Source: Corynebacterium phocae
GTDB lineage: Bacteria > Actinomycetota > Actinomycetes > Mycobacteriales > Mycobacteriaceae
Assembly: GCF_008693075.1 (NCBI RefSeq)
Contig: NZ_VXKJ01000037.1
Span: 124,001 to 188,000, forward strand
Length of the DNA: 64,000 nucleotides
Direction: 5' to 3'
Of the stretch, positions 34,419 to 43,342 are shown one piece after another. A program made the translations under genes and the position numbers. The first letter of the stretch is position 1. Each line of letters begins with the position of its first letter. The notes beneath the pieces were generated by a model. It had not been told where the DNA came from and ran no database searches. It was given only the letters and a program-made list of their open reading frames with translations.

Positions 34419-35696
34419 ATGTCTATGAGTGATAAAAAGCAGTTCACAGCGCCCAAGGGTGTTCCTGATTACGCGCCTCCGGCTTCAGCCGCGTTCTTTC
34501 AAGTCCGGGACAACTTAATCCGCCAAGCTCATCTATCGGGTTTCCAGCACATTGAGCTGCCCATTTTTGAAGAAACGGGCCTGTTTGCCCGTGGTGTGGG
34601 TGAGTCCACAGACGTGGTGAGCAAGGAGATGTACACCTTCGAAGATCGAGGTGGACGTTCTGTGACCCTGCGGCCGGAGGGCACCGCTGGCGTTATGCGC
34701 GCGGTCATTGAGCACAACTTGGACCGCGGTCAGCTGCCGGTGAAACTTAATTACTTTGGTCCCTTCTTCCGCTACGAGCGCCCGCAGGCCGGCCGCTACC
34801 GCCAGCTGCAGCAGGTGGGCGTGGAGGCCATTGGTTCTGATGACCCGGCGCTAGACGCTGAGGTCATTGCTTTGGCTGACCGTTCCTTCCGTTCCCTGGG
34901 CCTTTCCAAGTTCCGCTTGGAGTTAACCAGCCTGGGGGATAACACCTGTAGGCCGGCTTACCGGGAGAAGTTGCAGGAGTTTTTGTTCAAGCTCGATCTG
35001 GATGAGCAAACCCGCAAGCGCGCGGAAATCAACCCCTTGCGCGTGCTTGATGACAAGCGGGAGGAGGTGCGCGCCCAACTTGCTGATGCCCCCTTGATGA
35101 TCGATCACTTAAGCGCAGAGAGCCAGGAGCATTTTGAGACCGTTACTGGTTTGCTAGATGACATGGGCGTGGAATATACCTTGAACCCGCGCATGGTCAG
35201 AGGGCTGGATTACTACACCAAGACCACGTTTGAGTTTGTTCACCCGCTGTTGGGCGCACAGTCCGGTATTGGCGGCGGTGGCCGCTATGACGGCCTGATG
35301 GCCCAGCTGGGCGGCCAGGACTTAAGCGGTATTGGCTACGGTCTGGGAGTGGACCGCGCCATCCTGGCCCTGGAAGCCGAAGGGATTACCCTAGAAGGCG
35401 TGGATCAGCGCGTGGCAGTCTACGGCGTGGCTATGGGTGCTGCCGCAAAGTCTGCCATGGCCGTGCTTATCAATGATCTGCGCCAGGCGGGTATTTCTGC
35501 GGACATGTCCTTTGGGGACCGGGGGCTGAAGGGCGCTATGAAGGGCGCTGACCGCGCGGGCGCCAGCTTTGCACTGGTGCTGGGTGACCAGGAGCTAGAA
35601 AACGGCACCGTGGCGGTCAAGGACCTGGTTGCGCACGAGCAGACGGATGTCGCTATAGGAGACTTGGTATCTTCCCTCAAAGCGCGTTTGGGTTAG
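34419..35696 (+). CDS. hisS: Histidine--tRNA ligase
   Basis: A 425-residue class II synthetase. Motif 2 appears as [18 protein letters not shown], the histidine-A motif as [11 protein letters not shown] and motif 3 as [13 protein letters not shown]. The start, immediately after the MBL gene, has GGGAGG about 8 bases upstream, inside the preceding gene. Length and domains are normal. It is followed by a terminator. Confidence 0.97.
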   Translation: MSMSDKKQFTAPKGVPDYAPPASAAFFQVRDNLIRQAHLSGFQHIELPIFEETGLFARGVGESTDVVSKEMYTFEDRGGRSVTLRPEGTAGVMRAVIEHNLDRGQLPVKLNYFGPFFRYERPQAGRYRQLQQVGVEAIGSDDPALDAEVIALADRSFRSLGLSKFRLELTSLGDNTCRPAYREKLQEFLFKLDLDEQTRKRAEINPLRVLDDKREEVRAQLADAPLMIDHLSAESQEHFETVTGLLDDMGVEYTLNPRMVRGLDYYTKTTFEFVHPLLGAQSGIGGGGRYDGLMAQLGGQDLSGIGYGLGVDRAILALEAEGITLEGVDQRVAVYGVAMGAAAKSAMAVLINDLRQAGISADMSFGDRGLKGAMKGADRAGASFALVLGDQELENGTVAVKDLVAHEQTDVAIGDLVSSLKARLG

Positions 35697-35717
35697 CCCG
35701 TTTAAAAATATGAGAAG

Positions 35718-35755
35718 GACCGCAGTTCTTACCGGCTGCGGTCTTTGCTTTTGTT
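35718..35755 (+). terminator. Terminator after hisS
   Basis: GACCGCAG (35718-35725) pairs with CTGCGGTC (35736-35743), followed by TTTGCTTTTGTTTT. Confidence 0.85.
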
Positions 35756-35821
35756 TTAGGCGAAGTCTCAGCGCCACCGGGAGCGCACAGGTCAGCGCCG
35801 GGGCTAAAATTGGGCGTTTGC

Positions 35822-36388
35822 TTAGCGGGCCACGCTTTTGAGGCCGGCGAGGTAGATTTTTACCATGCTGGAGCTCAAGTCGGGTTCGTAGACATCCACG
35901 TTGACCTTGCGGGGGCGGGTAAGGGCTAGAAGGCCCACGATGAACTGCCAGTGGGTTACGCCGGGGGCTATCTGCCCGTACTTCTTTCCCAGCGTGATGA
36001 ATTCTTCGCCGCGCTCAAGAAGGGCGTCGCGGGTGTCGCGGAGTTCTTTACTGAGATCATCTAGGTTGGTAGGTGCCAGCGCCGGGACAAGTGCGCCCAG
36101 CCCCATGTCCAGAAGCTTGTCCGCATACGCCCGTACGCTCGCTGCGGCCGTTTCCGCGTTCATGCCCGCAATGGTGGCGTCCTGGAATGCCAGGAACTCG
36201 TGGGCCAGGTGTGCGCTGCACGCGATGATAAGAGAGTGCTTGTCGGGAAAGTTCCGGTAGACGGTGGCAATGCCCACGCCGGCGTGTTCGGCCACCTTTT
36301 CCAAGGCCACCGCGCTGCCGTGCGCGCGGATGAGTGTGGTGGCGGCTGCGATGATGGCCTTACGCCGGCGCAGTGCGTCTTGTCGCAT
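35822..36388 (-). CDS. TetR-family transcriptional repressor
   Basis: A 188-residue regulator with an N-terminal TetR helix-turn-helix (about 28-48, LEKVAEHAGVGIATVYRNF) and a variable ligand-binding C-terminal domain. It is transcribed away from the pseudo-ATPase/YhgE operon across a 170-base gap and probably represses that operon and itself. Ligand unknown. The layout is the usual one for drug- or envelope-stress efflux units. Confidence 0.88.
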   Translation of the reverse strand: MRQDALRRRKAIIAAATTLIRAHGSAVALEKVAEHAGVGIATVYRNFPDKHSLIIACSAHLAHEFLAFQDATIAGMNAETAAASVRAYADKLLDMGLGALVPALAPTNLDDLSKELRDTRDALLERGEEFITLGKKYGQIAPGVTHWQFIVGLLALTRPRKVNVDVYEPDLSSSMVKIYLAGLKSVAR

Positions 36389-36474
36389 GGCATCCTTTCG
36401 CAGTTAGTGCGGGGTTTTAGTGTTAGGCGAATGGGCGGCGCTTGACAATTGGCCGCCAGGGGAGTTCCATCAAG

Positions 36475-36483
36475 TGATAGTAT
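36475..36483 (+). promoter_or_regulatory. Extended -10 for the ATPase-like/YhgE operon
   Basis: TGA-TAGTAT (36475-36483) resembles an extended -10, with a TTGACA at 36442-36447 lying too far upstream (30 bases) to be its normal -35. It lies in the TetR intergenic region. An operator could not be defined with confidence. Confidence 0.4.
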
Positions 36484-36558
36484 ACCCTCCACTTTCCTTT
36501 GGGGAGTCTTGTTTTCTTTACCGGCTCGGGACTCTTCAGGACGATTAGGAGCACCAAG

Positions 36559-37260
36559 ATGAATCTCCACGCGCATAAGGAACCGGCCCCAGCGGCCCCA
36601 CCTGCGCAGGTGGTGCTTACAACCCGCGACCTGGTGTTGGCTACCGGCTTTCAGATCCCCGATTTCAGGGTAATCACCGGACTAAACCTTATCCACGCCA
36701 GCCGCGAGACTTCCGCGACCGTGCTGGCGCTCACCCTGGCAGGGCGGATGAAGCCCAATTCCGGCGGCGTGGCCCTAGATGAGCGGCTAGTCACCCACCG
36801 GGAGCTATTCCGGGACGTCGCGCTGGCCGGAGCTGCGGAGATTGACCGCCTAGAGCGGCTGGTCCCAGCCTGGACCGTCGTGCGCGAGCAGGTGGCGTGG
36901 TCGCGGCCCTGGTACCAGCCCACCCCGCGCAACATGGACTGCGTGGAAGATGTTGCCCGCGCATTTGACGCCGTCGGGCTTGAGCTCGACGACGCGGCGC
37001 TGCGCGCCACCAAGGTGGGCGACCTTGACGTTTCCGCACGCCTCAAGCTGCGCACGGCCTTAGCGCTTATTGCTCGCCCAGACCCGACGCTCATTATTGT
37101 CGATGATATTGACCAGCTGCGTTCAAACCACCTGCGCCATAAATTCCTAGACGCGCTCAAACACTTGAGTTCCCAGGTACCTGTCTTGGCCATCTCTGCC
37201 AACGACGCCGAGGAAAACAACCACGTAGACAACGTGATCCGGATTGCGGGGGAGAAATGA
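36559..37260 (+). CDS. Degenerate ABC-type ATPase-like protein
   Basis: A 233-residue protein with the length and layout of an ABC nucleotide-binding subunit but lacking its catalytic motifs. At the Walker A position (about 46-54) it reads HASRETSAT with no GK(S/T); the LSGGQ position (156-160) is LDVSA; Walker B is TLIIVDD with Asp in place of the catalytic Glu; and the H-loop region is AISAND. The alignable flanks (LAGRMKPNSGGVALDE, RTALALIARPDPTL) keep the family recognisable. ATG 36559 follows AGGAG; the upstream frame from 36499 is unlikely. It overlaps the YhgE gene by 4 bases, so it is probably a non-hydrolysing partner of that permease. Confidence 0.72.
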   Translation: MNLHAHKEPAPAAPPAQVVLTTRDLVLATGFQIPDFRVITGLNLIHASRETSATVLALTLAGRMKPNSGGVALDERLVTHRELFRDVALAGAAEIDRLERLVPAWTVVREQVAWSRPWYQPTPRNMDCVEDVARAFDAVGLELDDAALRATKVGDLDVSARLKLRTALALIARPDPTLIIVDDIDQLRSNHLRHKFLDALKHLSSQVPVLAISANDAEENNHVDNVIRIAGEK

Positions 37261-39278
37261 TAAACCTTACCCACGTGGGCTCGGAGCTGCGCCGCTTTGG
37301 CCGTGGAAAGCTGCCACCGGTCGCGCTGCTAGTCATTATTTTGCTCCCGCTGCTCTTTGGCGGCCTATTCGTGTGGTCTTACTGGGATCCAGTAGGCCGG
37401 ATCCACAAACTGCCAGTGGCCTACGTGAATTCTGATGAGGGCGCGGAAGGCATGAACGCCGGGGAGCAGATAACCCAAAAACTTCTTGCCTCCAACCGCG
37501 TGACCTTCACCCAGGTCACCGCAGAGCAGGCCCGCGCCGGGGTAGCAGACGGAACCTACTACTTCGCGGTGGAAATCCCCTCAGACTTCTCCGCAGCAGT
37601 GGCCAGCGTTAAGGGCGATAACCCCCACCACGCCACGGTGCACACCACTTTTAACAATGACAACGGGCTCATTGCTACCACCCTGGGAAATCAGGTGGTC
37701 ACGGTGGTGTTAGACACCGTCAACGCCAAGCTGGGGGAAAAAGTCACGGACAACCTCCTGGTTGGGTTCACTACCATTGGCGACGGCCTGGATAAGGCCG
37801 CGGATGGCGCAGGCCGGCTCAGCGAAGGCGGCGATCGCGCGCTAGACGGTGCCAAGAAGGTGGCCGCGGGGACCCAGCGTTTGCAGGAAAACTTGGACAC
37901 CGCCAACCACGGCGCGGCCACACTTGCCGACGGCGCAGCGCAGCTCGACGCCGGCACCAAGCGCGCCGCCAACGGCGCGGACCAGCTGGCCGCAGGTTTA
38001 GAACAGCTCGACGCCGCCACCGCGCGTTTAGGTGAGGGTGCTGGGCAAATCTCCGGTGGCGTGGACCAGATCGGCGCGCTGGCAGACGAGGTCACGCGCG
38101 TCCAGGAACAACTGCTGGTGCCACTGGTCAACGTCTCCACGGAACTCAAGCGCACCAACATCCCAGTGGCGCTAGATCTAGCCCGCCAAGTCGATGGCAC
38201 CATTTGGCAACTGCGCCGCGAGGGCTTGGGCCCTGCGGCGGAGATAACCACTAACTTAGCCCGCTTGCGCGAGGGCGCGGCGGAGATATCCCGCCAGCTT
38301 TCCGATCCCACGGCTGAATATGCCGGCGGAGTGGACCGAGCCGCCCGTGCCTCCCAAGAGCTGGCTGCAGGCTTACACCAGCTCGAAGATGGAACTTCCC
38401 GCCTAGTGGTGGGCACCAACTCATTAGCAGACGGAACCAGCAAGCTCACTGCCGGGGCGCAGCAGTTAACCGTGGGGGCCAACGCGCTGGTGGACGGCTT
38501 GGTAGAGCTAGATGAAGGCTCCGGGGAACTCGCGCTTAAACTCACCGAAGCAACAAATAAAGTCCCGCGCTTTGCTGACGCTAAGCGTTCCCGGTACGCA
38601 GAGGTCATGTCCACTCCGGTAAACCAGGAGCAGCAGGCGGACACACTATCGTTGTTCGGGGAGGGTTTGGCACCGGTGTTTATCTCCTTGGGCCTGTTCA
38701 TGGGCTCCACGGTGACGTGGATGCTGCTGCGCCCGGTGCAGCGCCGTGCCGTTGACTCCGGGACCGCCCCAGTGCGCGTCGTCCTAGCCTCCTACCTTCC
38801 CGCGTTGGCCATTGGCCTATCCCAGGCCACGGTCATGTTCCTGGTCCAAAAGCTGGCGCTCGGTTTGCACGCCAGCCATGAGCTAGGCATGTGGCTGGCC
38901 ATGTGCCTTACCGCCGCCACGTTCCAAATGATGACCCTAGGGATTAACTCCGCACTGGGGGCTACAGTAGGCCGGGTTATCTGCATCTGCCTGATGTCCT
39001 TGCAAATAGTCTCATCTGGAGGGCTTTACCCGCCGGAAACCCAGCCGGCCTTCCTGCGCTGGTTCCACACCTTTGATCCCATGACGTACTCCGTGCAGAT
39101 TATCCGGCAGATGATTTTTCACATCGGAACACCGGGGACTACTGCAGACCACCGTTTGCTAACCGGAGTGCTGGCCCTGCTGGCAGTCCTGGCGTTATTC
39201 GCACTGTTAGCCGTAGTCGGTGCCAGGAAATCCCGGCGCTGGGTGTTAAAGGACCTTCACCCAGAGGTAGCGGTCTAG
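37257..39278 (+). CDS. YhgE/Pip-family membrane protein (ABC-2 permease-like)
   Basis: A 673-residue protein: one N-terminal membrane helix (about 20-42), a large extracellular region, and about five or six C-terminal helices of ABC-2 type (about 460-660). The extracellular region has many LxxGxxxLxxG-type repeats (DGAAQLDAGTKRAANGADQL, ADGTSKLTAGAQQL) that form long helices. Relatives include phage infection protein Pip and the ESAT-6-linked YueB/EsaA proteins, acting as phage receptors or secretion components. Here it pairs with a pseudo-ATPase and a TetR regulator. ATG 37257 overlaps the preceding stop. Its stop overlaps that of sdaA on the other strand. Confidence 0.85.
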   Translation: MINLTHVGSELRRFGRGKLPPVALLVIILLPLLFGGLFVWSYWDPVGRIHKLPVAYVNSDEGAEGMNAGEQITQKLLASNRVTFTQVTAEQARAGVADGTYYFAVEIPSDFSAAVASVKGDNPHHATVHTTFNNDNGLIATTLGNQVVTVVLDTVNAKLGEKVTDNLLVGFTTIGDGLDKAADGAGRLSEGGDRALDGAKKVAAGTQRLQENLDTANHGAATLADGAAQLDAGTKRAANGADQLAAGLEQLDAATARLGEGAGQISGGVDQIGALADEVTRVQEQLLVPLVNVSTELKRTNIPVALDLARQVDGTIWQLRREGLGPAAEITTNLARLREGAAEISRQLSDPTAEYAGGVDRAARASQELAAGLHQLEDGTSRLVVGTNSLADGTSKLTAGAQQLTVGANALVDGLVELDEGSGELALKLTEATNKVPRFADAKRSRYAEVMSTPVNQEQQADTLSLFGEGLAPVFISLGLFMGSTVTWMLLRPVQRRAVDSGTAPVRVVLASYLPALAIGLSQATVMFLVQKLALGLHASHELGMWLAMCLTAATFQMMTLGINSALGATVGRVICICLMSLQIVSSGGLYPPETQPAFLRWFHTFDPMTYSVQIIRQMIFHIGTPGTTADHRLLTGVLALLAVLALFALLAVVGARKSRRWVLKDLHPEVAV

Positions 39279-40690
39279 CAAGCAACCTGGGAGACGGCCA
39301 AGCCCATGGTTTTAGCCAAGCCTCCCAGGGAAGTCTCCTTGTATTTATCCATCATGTCGCGCCCGGTTTCGGCCATGGTCTCCACCACATGATCTAGGGA
39401 GACGTGGTGATAGCCATCGCTAAGCCGCGCCAGGCGCGCCGCGTTGATGGATTTCACCGCGCCAATGGCGTTGCGCTCAATGCACGGAATTTGCACCAGC
39501 CCGCCCACCGGGTCACACGTAAGGCCCAGGTTGTGCTCAAGCGCGATCTCGGCCGCGTTTTCTACCTGCGCCGGGCTGGCACCCAAAAGCTCCGCCATGC
39601 CTGCCGCGGCCATGGCGGAGGCGGAACCCACCTCACCTTGGCAGCCCACCTCCGCGCCGGAGATCGACGCGTTTTGTTTGATGATAATGCCCACGGCCCC
39701 CGCAGTCAGGAGGAAGCGCCGGGCCGACTCGGGCGTGAACCCGCCCAAAAACTGCTGCGCATAGTGCATGACCGCGGGGATAATTCCACACGCCCCGTTG
39801 GTGGGAGCGGTCACCACGCGCCCGCCGGCGGCATTTTGTTCATTGACCGCCAGCGCATACAAGTTGAGCCATTCCATGGCAGCCAAACCCCCGTCATCGG
39901 CAGGGGACCTTTCCAGGAGCTTCTTATGCAGCTGTGGGGCGCGCCGGGTGACATTGAGTCCACCAGGCAGGATACCTGTGGCAGCCAGGCTCTCGGTCAC
40001 GCACTCCTGCATGGTTTCCCACACCAAGTCCAGGTGTTTTAGCGTGTAGTCTGCGCCGCCCTCCTCCCGGTGCAAGGCTTCCTCATTGGACAAAATGATT
40101 TCCCAGATGGGTTTTCCGGTGTTTTCGCAGATAGCTAGCAAGTCATCCGCAGAGTCGAACTCATAGGGCATAGCGTCTGTAACCGCAGCTACAGCCGGGC
40201 CGTGGGGGATATCGTCCGTGTCGCCAGCGCGCGATTGGGCGTCAAACTCCGCACGGGAAAGAATGAAGCCGCCACCCACGGAGAAATACTCCGCGCCGTG
40301 CGCTAGCGTGTCCCCGTTGGCATTCCACGCGCTAAAGATAACGCAGTTGGGGTGCTCCGGCACCGGGGTATTGTCAAAACGGATCTCAAAATCCACGGCA
40401 CCCCACGGCCCCGTGGCCTTGCCCCGAGGCGGGATGACCTGGCCGGCAGCCGGCTTGGCGTCTAGTGGAACAGTCAGCGGATCCCAGCCCACCAACCCCA
40501 GAATGACAGCGCGGTCAGTAGCGTGCCCCTTGCCCGTTGCAGACAGGGAGCCGCGCAATTCGGCTTGTACCTTGGCAGGAAACTCCTCCAAGGATTCAAC
40601 GAAACGTTTGGCGGCGCGCATAGGGCCCACGGTGTGGGAGGAAGAAGGGCCAATACCGACCGAGAAAATATCGCAAACACTAATAGCCAT
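39275..40690 (-). CDS. sdaA: L-serine ammonia-lyase, iron-sulfur-dependent (single chain)
   Basis: A 471-residue enzyme converting L-serine to pyruvate and ammonia. The N-terminal beta domain (SVGIGPSSSHTVGPM) and the C-terminal alpha domain are fused. Cysteines for the [4Fe-4S] cluster occur in TNGACGIIPAVM, GCQGEVGS and TCDPVGGLVQIPCIERN, and the chain ends in VAC, the C-terminal cysteine known to cap the cluster in this family. The stop codon overlaps the stop of the convergent YhgE gene. Confidence 0.95.
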   Translation of the reverse strand: MAISVCDIFSVGIGPSSSHTVGPMRAAKRFVESLEEFPAKVQAELRGSLSATGKGHATDRAVILGLVGWDPLTVPLDAKPAAGQVIPPRGKATGPWGAVDFEIRFDNTPVPEHPNCVIFSAWNANGDTLAHGAEYFSVGGGFILSRAEFDAQSRAGDTDDIPHGPAVAAVTDAMPYEFDSADDLLAICENTGKPIWEIILSNEEALHREEGGADYTLKHLDLVWETMQECVTESLAATGILPGGLNVTRRAPQLHKKLLERSPADDGGLAAMEWLNLYALAVNEQNAAGGRVVTAPTNGACGIIPAVMHYAQQFLGGFTPESARRFLLTAGAVGIIIKQNASISGAEVGCQGEVGSASAMAAAGMAELLGASPAQVENAAEIALEHNLGLTCDPVGGLVQIPCIERNAIGAVKSINAARLARLSDGYHHVSLDHVVETMAETGRDMMDKYKETSLGGLAKTMGLAVSQVAC

Positions 40691-40748
40691 GGGGTGTTTT
40701 GCCTTTCTACAAAATGATGGGGGTCTTTGTACAAATGCGTTTCCCAGA

Positions 40749-41426
40749 CTAGCCCCTGGGGTCGGTAACCTTCAGCATTTCCCCCAAAGGGGTAAATTTT
40801 GGCGTCTGGGTGCCACGGGCTTTTTCCCCGGTGCGGGTGGAGTCCCGGTCGTTTATCCCGGAAAGCCCGCCCACACGGTCAGTGGGAGTGACCATGGCGT
40901 CGGCCAATTGCGTAGCCGCAGTGCGGATCCGGCGCTCGCTTTCCCCCGGGTCATTGGAGCCGTCGCAGTCAGCAGCCACCAGGAAAATCCCGGTGGGCAC
41001 CACCACCGCGTGAAGGTAGTTAAACAACGGCCGCATGGCGTAGTCCAACATCATCGCGTGACGCGTAGAACCACCGGTAGCGGCAATGAGCGTGGGCTTG
41101 TTTTCCAAGGCCGTGGGCTTGAAGGTGTCAAAAAACATCTTGAACATGCCCGAAAAGCTGCCCTGGAAAGCCGGCGTGACAGCAATCATCCCGTCTGCGG
41201 CTAACACCCGTGCCCGGGCGCTATCCAAGTGCGGAGTAGGGGTGTCCCAAGACGTCATCGCGTCCGCCATTTCGTGGGCAAGCTCGCGCAACTCAATGAC
41301 CTGAATCTCCACGGCCTCCCCCCGGGCGGTGATGGCAGACTGCGTGGCCGCCGCGATGGCATCGGCCAGGCGGCGCGTTGCAGAGGGAGTGGACAGACCG
41401 GCGGTAACCACAGCCAAACTACGCAC
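40749..41426 (-). CDS. NADPH-dependent FMN reductase (CE1759 type)
   Basis: A 225-residue flavodoxin-fold reductase. GTG 41426 gives the family N-terminus VRSLAVVTAGLSTPSATRRL; the longer frame is antisense-like and runs into the neighbouring gene. Other blocks are TPAFQGSFSGMFKMFFDTF and AATGGSTRHAMMLDYAMRPL for FMN binding. The GTG overlaps the last 8 bases of the luciferase-like gene, so both are translated together; the reductase would supply reduced FMN to that monooxygenase. The pair is known in Corynebacterium (named after C. efficiens genes) but has no defined substrate. Confidence 0.88.
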   Translation of the reverse strand: MRSLAVVTAGLSTPSATRRLADAIAAATQSAITARGEAVEIQVIELRELAHEMADAMTSWDTPTPHLDSARARVLAADGMIAVTPAFQGSFSGMFKMFFDTFKPTALENKPTLIAATGGSTRHAMMLDYAMRPLFNYLHAVVVPTGIFLVAADCDGSNDPGESERRIRTAATQLADAMVTPTDRVGGLSGINDRDSTRTGEKARGTQTPKFTPLGEMLKVTDPRG

Positions 41427-42519
41427 TGTGTTCCACCTTCCAGTGTGGCGCGTAATCGCGGAGCGTGGCGTGCACCGGTGGGTCAGAGGGCACGTGGTCC
41501 GGGCGGCGCTGTTCAAAGCGGCGGCGTAGCTCCGGCACGACCTGGGTGCCCAGACGCTCAATCTGATCCAGGACCACCTCCAGGGGCAAGCCCGCGTGGT
41601 CAATGAGGAACAACTGGCGCTGGTAGTCACCCACTACGTCCGCAAAGCCCAGGGTTCGTTCAATGACCTGTTCCACCGTGCCCACCGTCAAGGGAGTCTG
41701 GGCGGTAAATTCCTCCAGGCTGGGCCCATGGCCATAGACCGGGGCGTTGTCAAAGTAGGGGCGGAAAAAGTCCTTGGCCCCCTGCTCAGTGTCCCCAATA
41801 AAGACCTGGCCACCGAGGCCCACGATGGCTTGATCTGCCTGTCCATGGCCGTAGGCCTCATAGCGGCGGCGGTACATGCTAACCATCTTCTCGGTGTGCT
41901 CGGGGGGCCAGAAAATGTTGTTGTGGAAGAACCCGTCCCCGTAGTACGCAGCTTGTTCCGCTATTTGCGGGGAGCGGATGGATCCGTGCCAGACAAAGGG
42001 AGGGGTGTCATCGAGTGGAGCTGGGGTGGTGACAAAGCCCTCCAAGGGCGTGCGGTACTTTCCTTGCCAGGTAACGGAAGGCTCGCGCCACAGGCGGCGC
42101 AGCAGGTGATAATTTTCCACGGCTAGGGGGATTGCCTCCCTGATGTCTTTCCCAAACCATGGGTAGACCGGCCCGGTGTTGCCGCGCCCGAACATAAGGT
42201 CCACGCGGCCCCCAGAAAGGTGCTGCAGGAAGGCGTAATCCTCCGCGATTTTAACCGGATCATTGGTAGTGATGAGGGTGGTGGCCGTAGAAAGCAACAG
42301 GTTCTGGGTCTGGGCCGCGATGAAGGCTAGGTGCGTGGTGGGGGAGGAAGGTACGAAGGGGGGATTATGGTGCTCTCCCGTGGCAAAAACATCCAACCCC
42401 ACTTCCTCGGCTTTGAGCGCTATGCGGGTCATGGCCTCAATGCGCTGGCCCTCGCTGGGGATAGTGCCGTTGACGGGGTCGCGGGTGACGTCGCCGATGG
42501 AAAATATGCCAAATTGCAT
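41419..42519 (-). CDS. Luciferase-like FMN-dependent monooxygenase (CE1758 type)
   Basis: A 366-residue TIM-barrel flavin monooxygenase of the bacterial luciferase family. Typical segments are MQFGIFSIGDV at the N-terminus, FATGEHHNPPFVPSSP, and GGRVDLMFGRGNTGPVYPWFG. It uses reduced FMN and oxygen on an unknown organic substrate. It starts one base before the stop of the upstream HEPN-CBS gene, so the three minus-strand genes may be one operon. Confidence 0.88.
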   Translation of the reverse strand: MQFGIFSIGDVTRDPVNGTIPSEGQRIEAMTRIALKAEEVGLDVFATGEHHNPPFVPSSPTTHLAFIAAQTQNLLLSTATTLITTNDPVKIAEDYAFLQHLSGGRVDLMFGRGNTGPVYPWFGKDIREAIPLAVENYHLLRRLWREPSVTWQGKYRTPLEGFVTTPAPLDDTPPFVWHGSIRSPQIAEQAAYYGDGFFHNNIFWPPEHTEKMVSMYRRRYEAYGHGQADQAIVGLGGQVFIGDTEQGAKDFFRPYFDNAPVYGHGPSLEEFTAQTPLTVGTVEQVIERTLGFADVVGDYQRQLFLIDHAGLPLEVVLDQIERLGTQVVPELRRRFEQRRPDHVPSDPPVHATLRDYAPHWKVEHSA

Positions 42520-43236
42520 CTAACTAACCGCCTTAAATAGTTCCGATAGGTCCGCTGCGGTGACTATCCGCAGGGGTTTTTGGTCGCGATGGCCCGCCTC
42601 AGTAATGATTGCCGCGAAGGCACGGGAGCCATCATCCGATACAACGCTTAAAGCTTCAATTAATTCCAGCGCACTAGCCTGCCGGGGTAAGAATACTGTA
42701 CGTGCAGGCGGGCGGGCATATTTAAGGACCTCTCCCACCGTAGTGGATTCCAGCGTGCCATCCCCTCTTGCCTCACTGGCCACCCACTTGGCAATCACGT
42801 GGGTGGTCAGCAGCTGCTGGAACTTCCCTGCCGAATAGACAGGAAGCTGGGAATAATCTTTTTCCGCGATGACCTCCAAAGCCTCTGAAATGGGGGAACC
42901 GGGTTCCAGTAAAGCCACGTGTTGTGGCTTTAAGACAGACAGCGCCACCGGCGGGTTGAGCAGCAAGTCCCGCAAGGACTGGATGTCTTCTACTACTTGC
43001 TGGGCGGGCTCCGCGATGGGTTGGTTTCCGTAGTATTCGCCGTGTGAAATGGCGTTTCTTAAATAAGCGAAGTCCTTGAGCATGTCCTCCTGGGCACCGC
43101 TTACTAGCCCCTGGCGGCGGGCCTGTTTGGCCATCCAGGTAAAACCGTCCTTGGCGTCTGCGTGCAAGGCCTCGCGGAGGAAGCCTTCTATGTCATTGAA
43201 TGCGACCAGAAACGGGCGCGCGCGGTGCTCAGTCAT
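42520..43236 (-). CDS. HEPN-like domain fused to two CBS domains
   Basis: A 238-residue cytoplasmic protein. Residues about 1-95 are all-helical and hold YLRNAISHGEYYG with R60 and H65 in the Rx4H arrangement of HEPN ribonucleases. Residues about 98-236 form a tandem CBS (Bateman) pair, recognised from PISEALEVIAEKDYSQLPVY and RIVTAADLSELF, which bind adenine nucleotides. This suggests a nucleotide-controlled RNase or RNA-binding protein, but the HEPN call rests on the motif and helix pattern alone. No nucleotidyltransferase (MNT) partner is adjacent; the downstream monooxygenase begins directly after it. Confidence 0.68.
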   Translation of the reverse strand: MTEHRARPFLVAFNDIEGFLREALHADAKDGFTWMAKQARRQGLVSGAQEDMLKDFAYLRNAISHGEYYGNQPIAEPAQQVVEDIQSLRDLLLNPPVALSVLKPQHVALLEPGSPISEALEVIAEKDYSQLPVYSAGKFQQLLTTHVIAKWVASEARGDGTLESTTVGEVLKYARPPARTVFLPRQASALELIEALSVVSDDGSRAFAAIITEAGHRDQKPLRIVTAADLSELFKAVS

Positions 43237-43342
43237 GCACCCTAGTGTACTTAGCCCACCGGTAGTGGGGTCCCCGCCACCAATGGACTCCGCAAGACCA
43301 GGGGTCTAGCGGGGGAGTTCTGATTGGGTGAGGTGTGAGCGC

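Noticed and set aside
37691..38710. 339-codon minus-strand frame opposite the YhgE/Pip gene
   Set aside because: Ser/Pro/Ala low-complexity translation of the reverse of Leu/Gly/Ala helical repeats; the sense protein has clear family features.
40749..41630. Longer start of the FMN reductase at 41630
   Set aside because: The first 68 codons overlap the monooxygenase coding end in another frame and do not resemble a flavodoxin N-terminus; GTG 41426 does.
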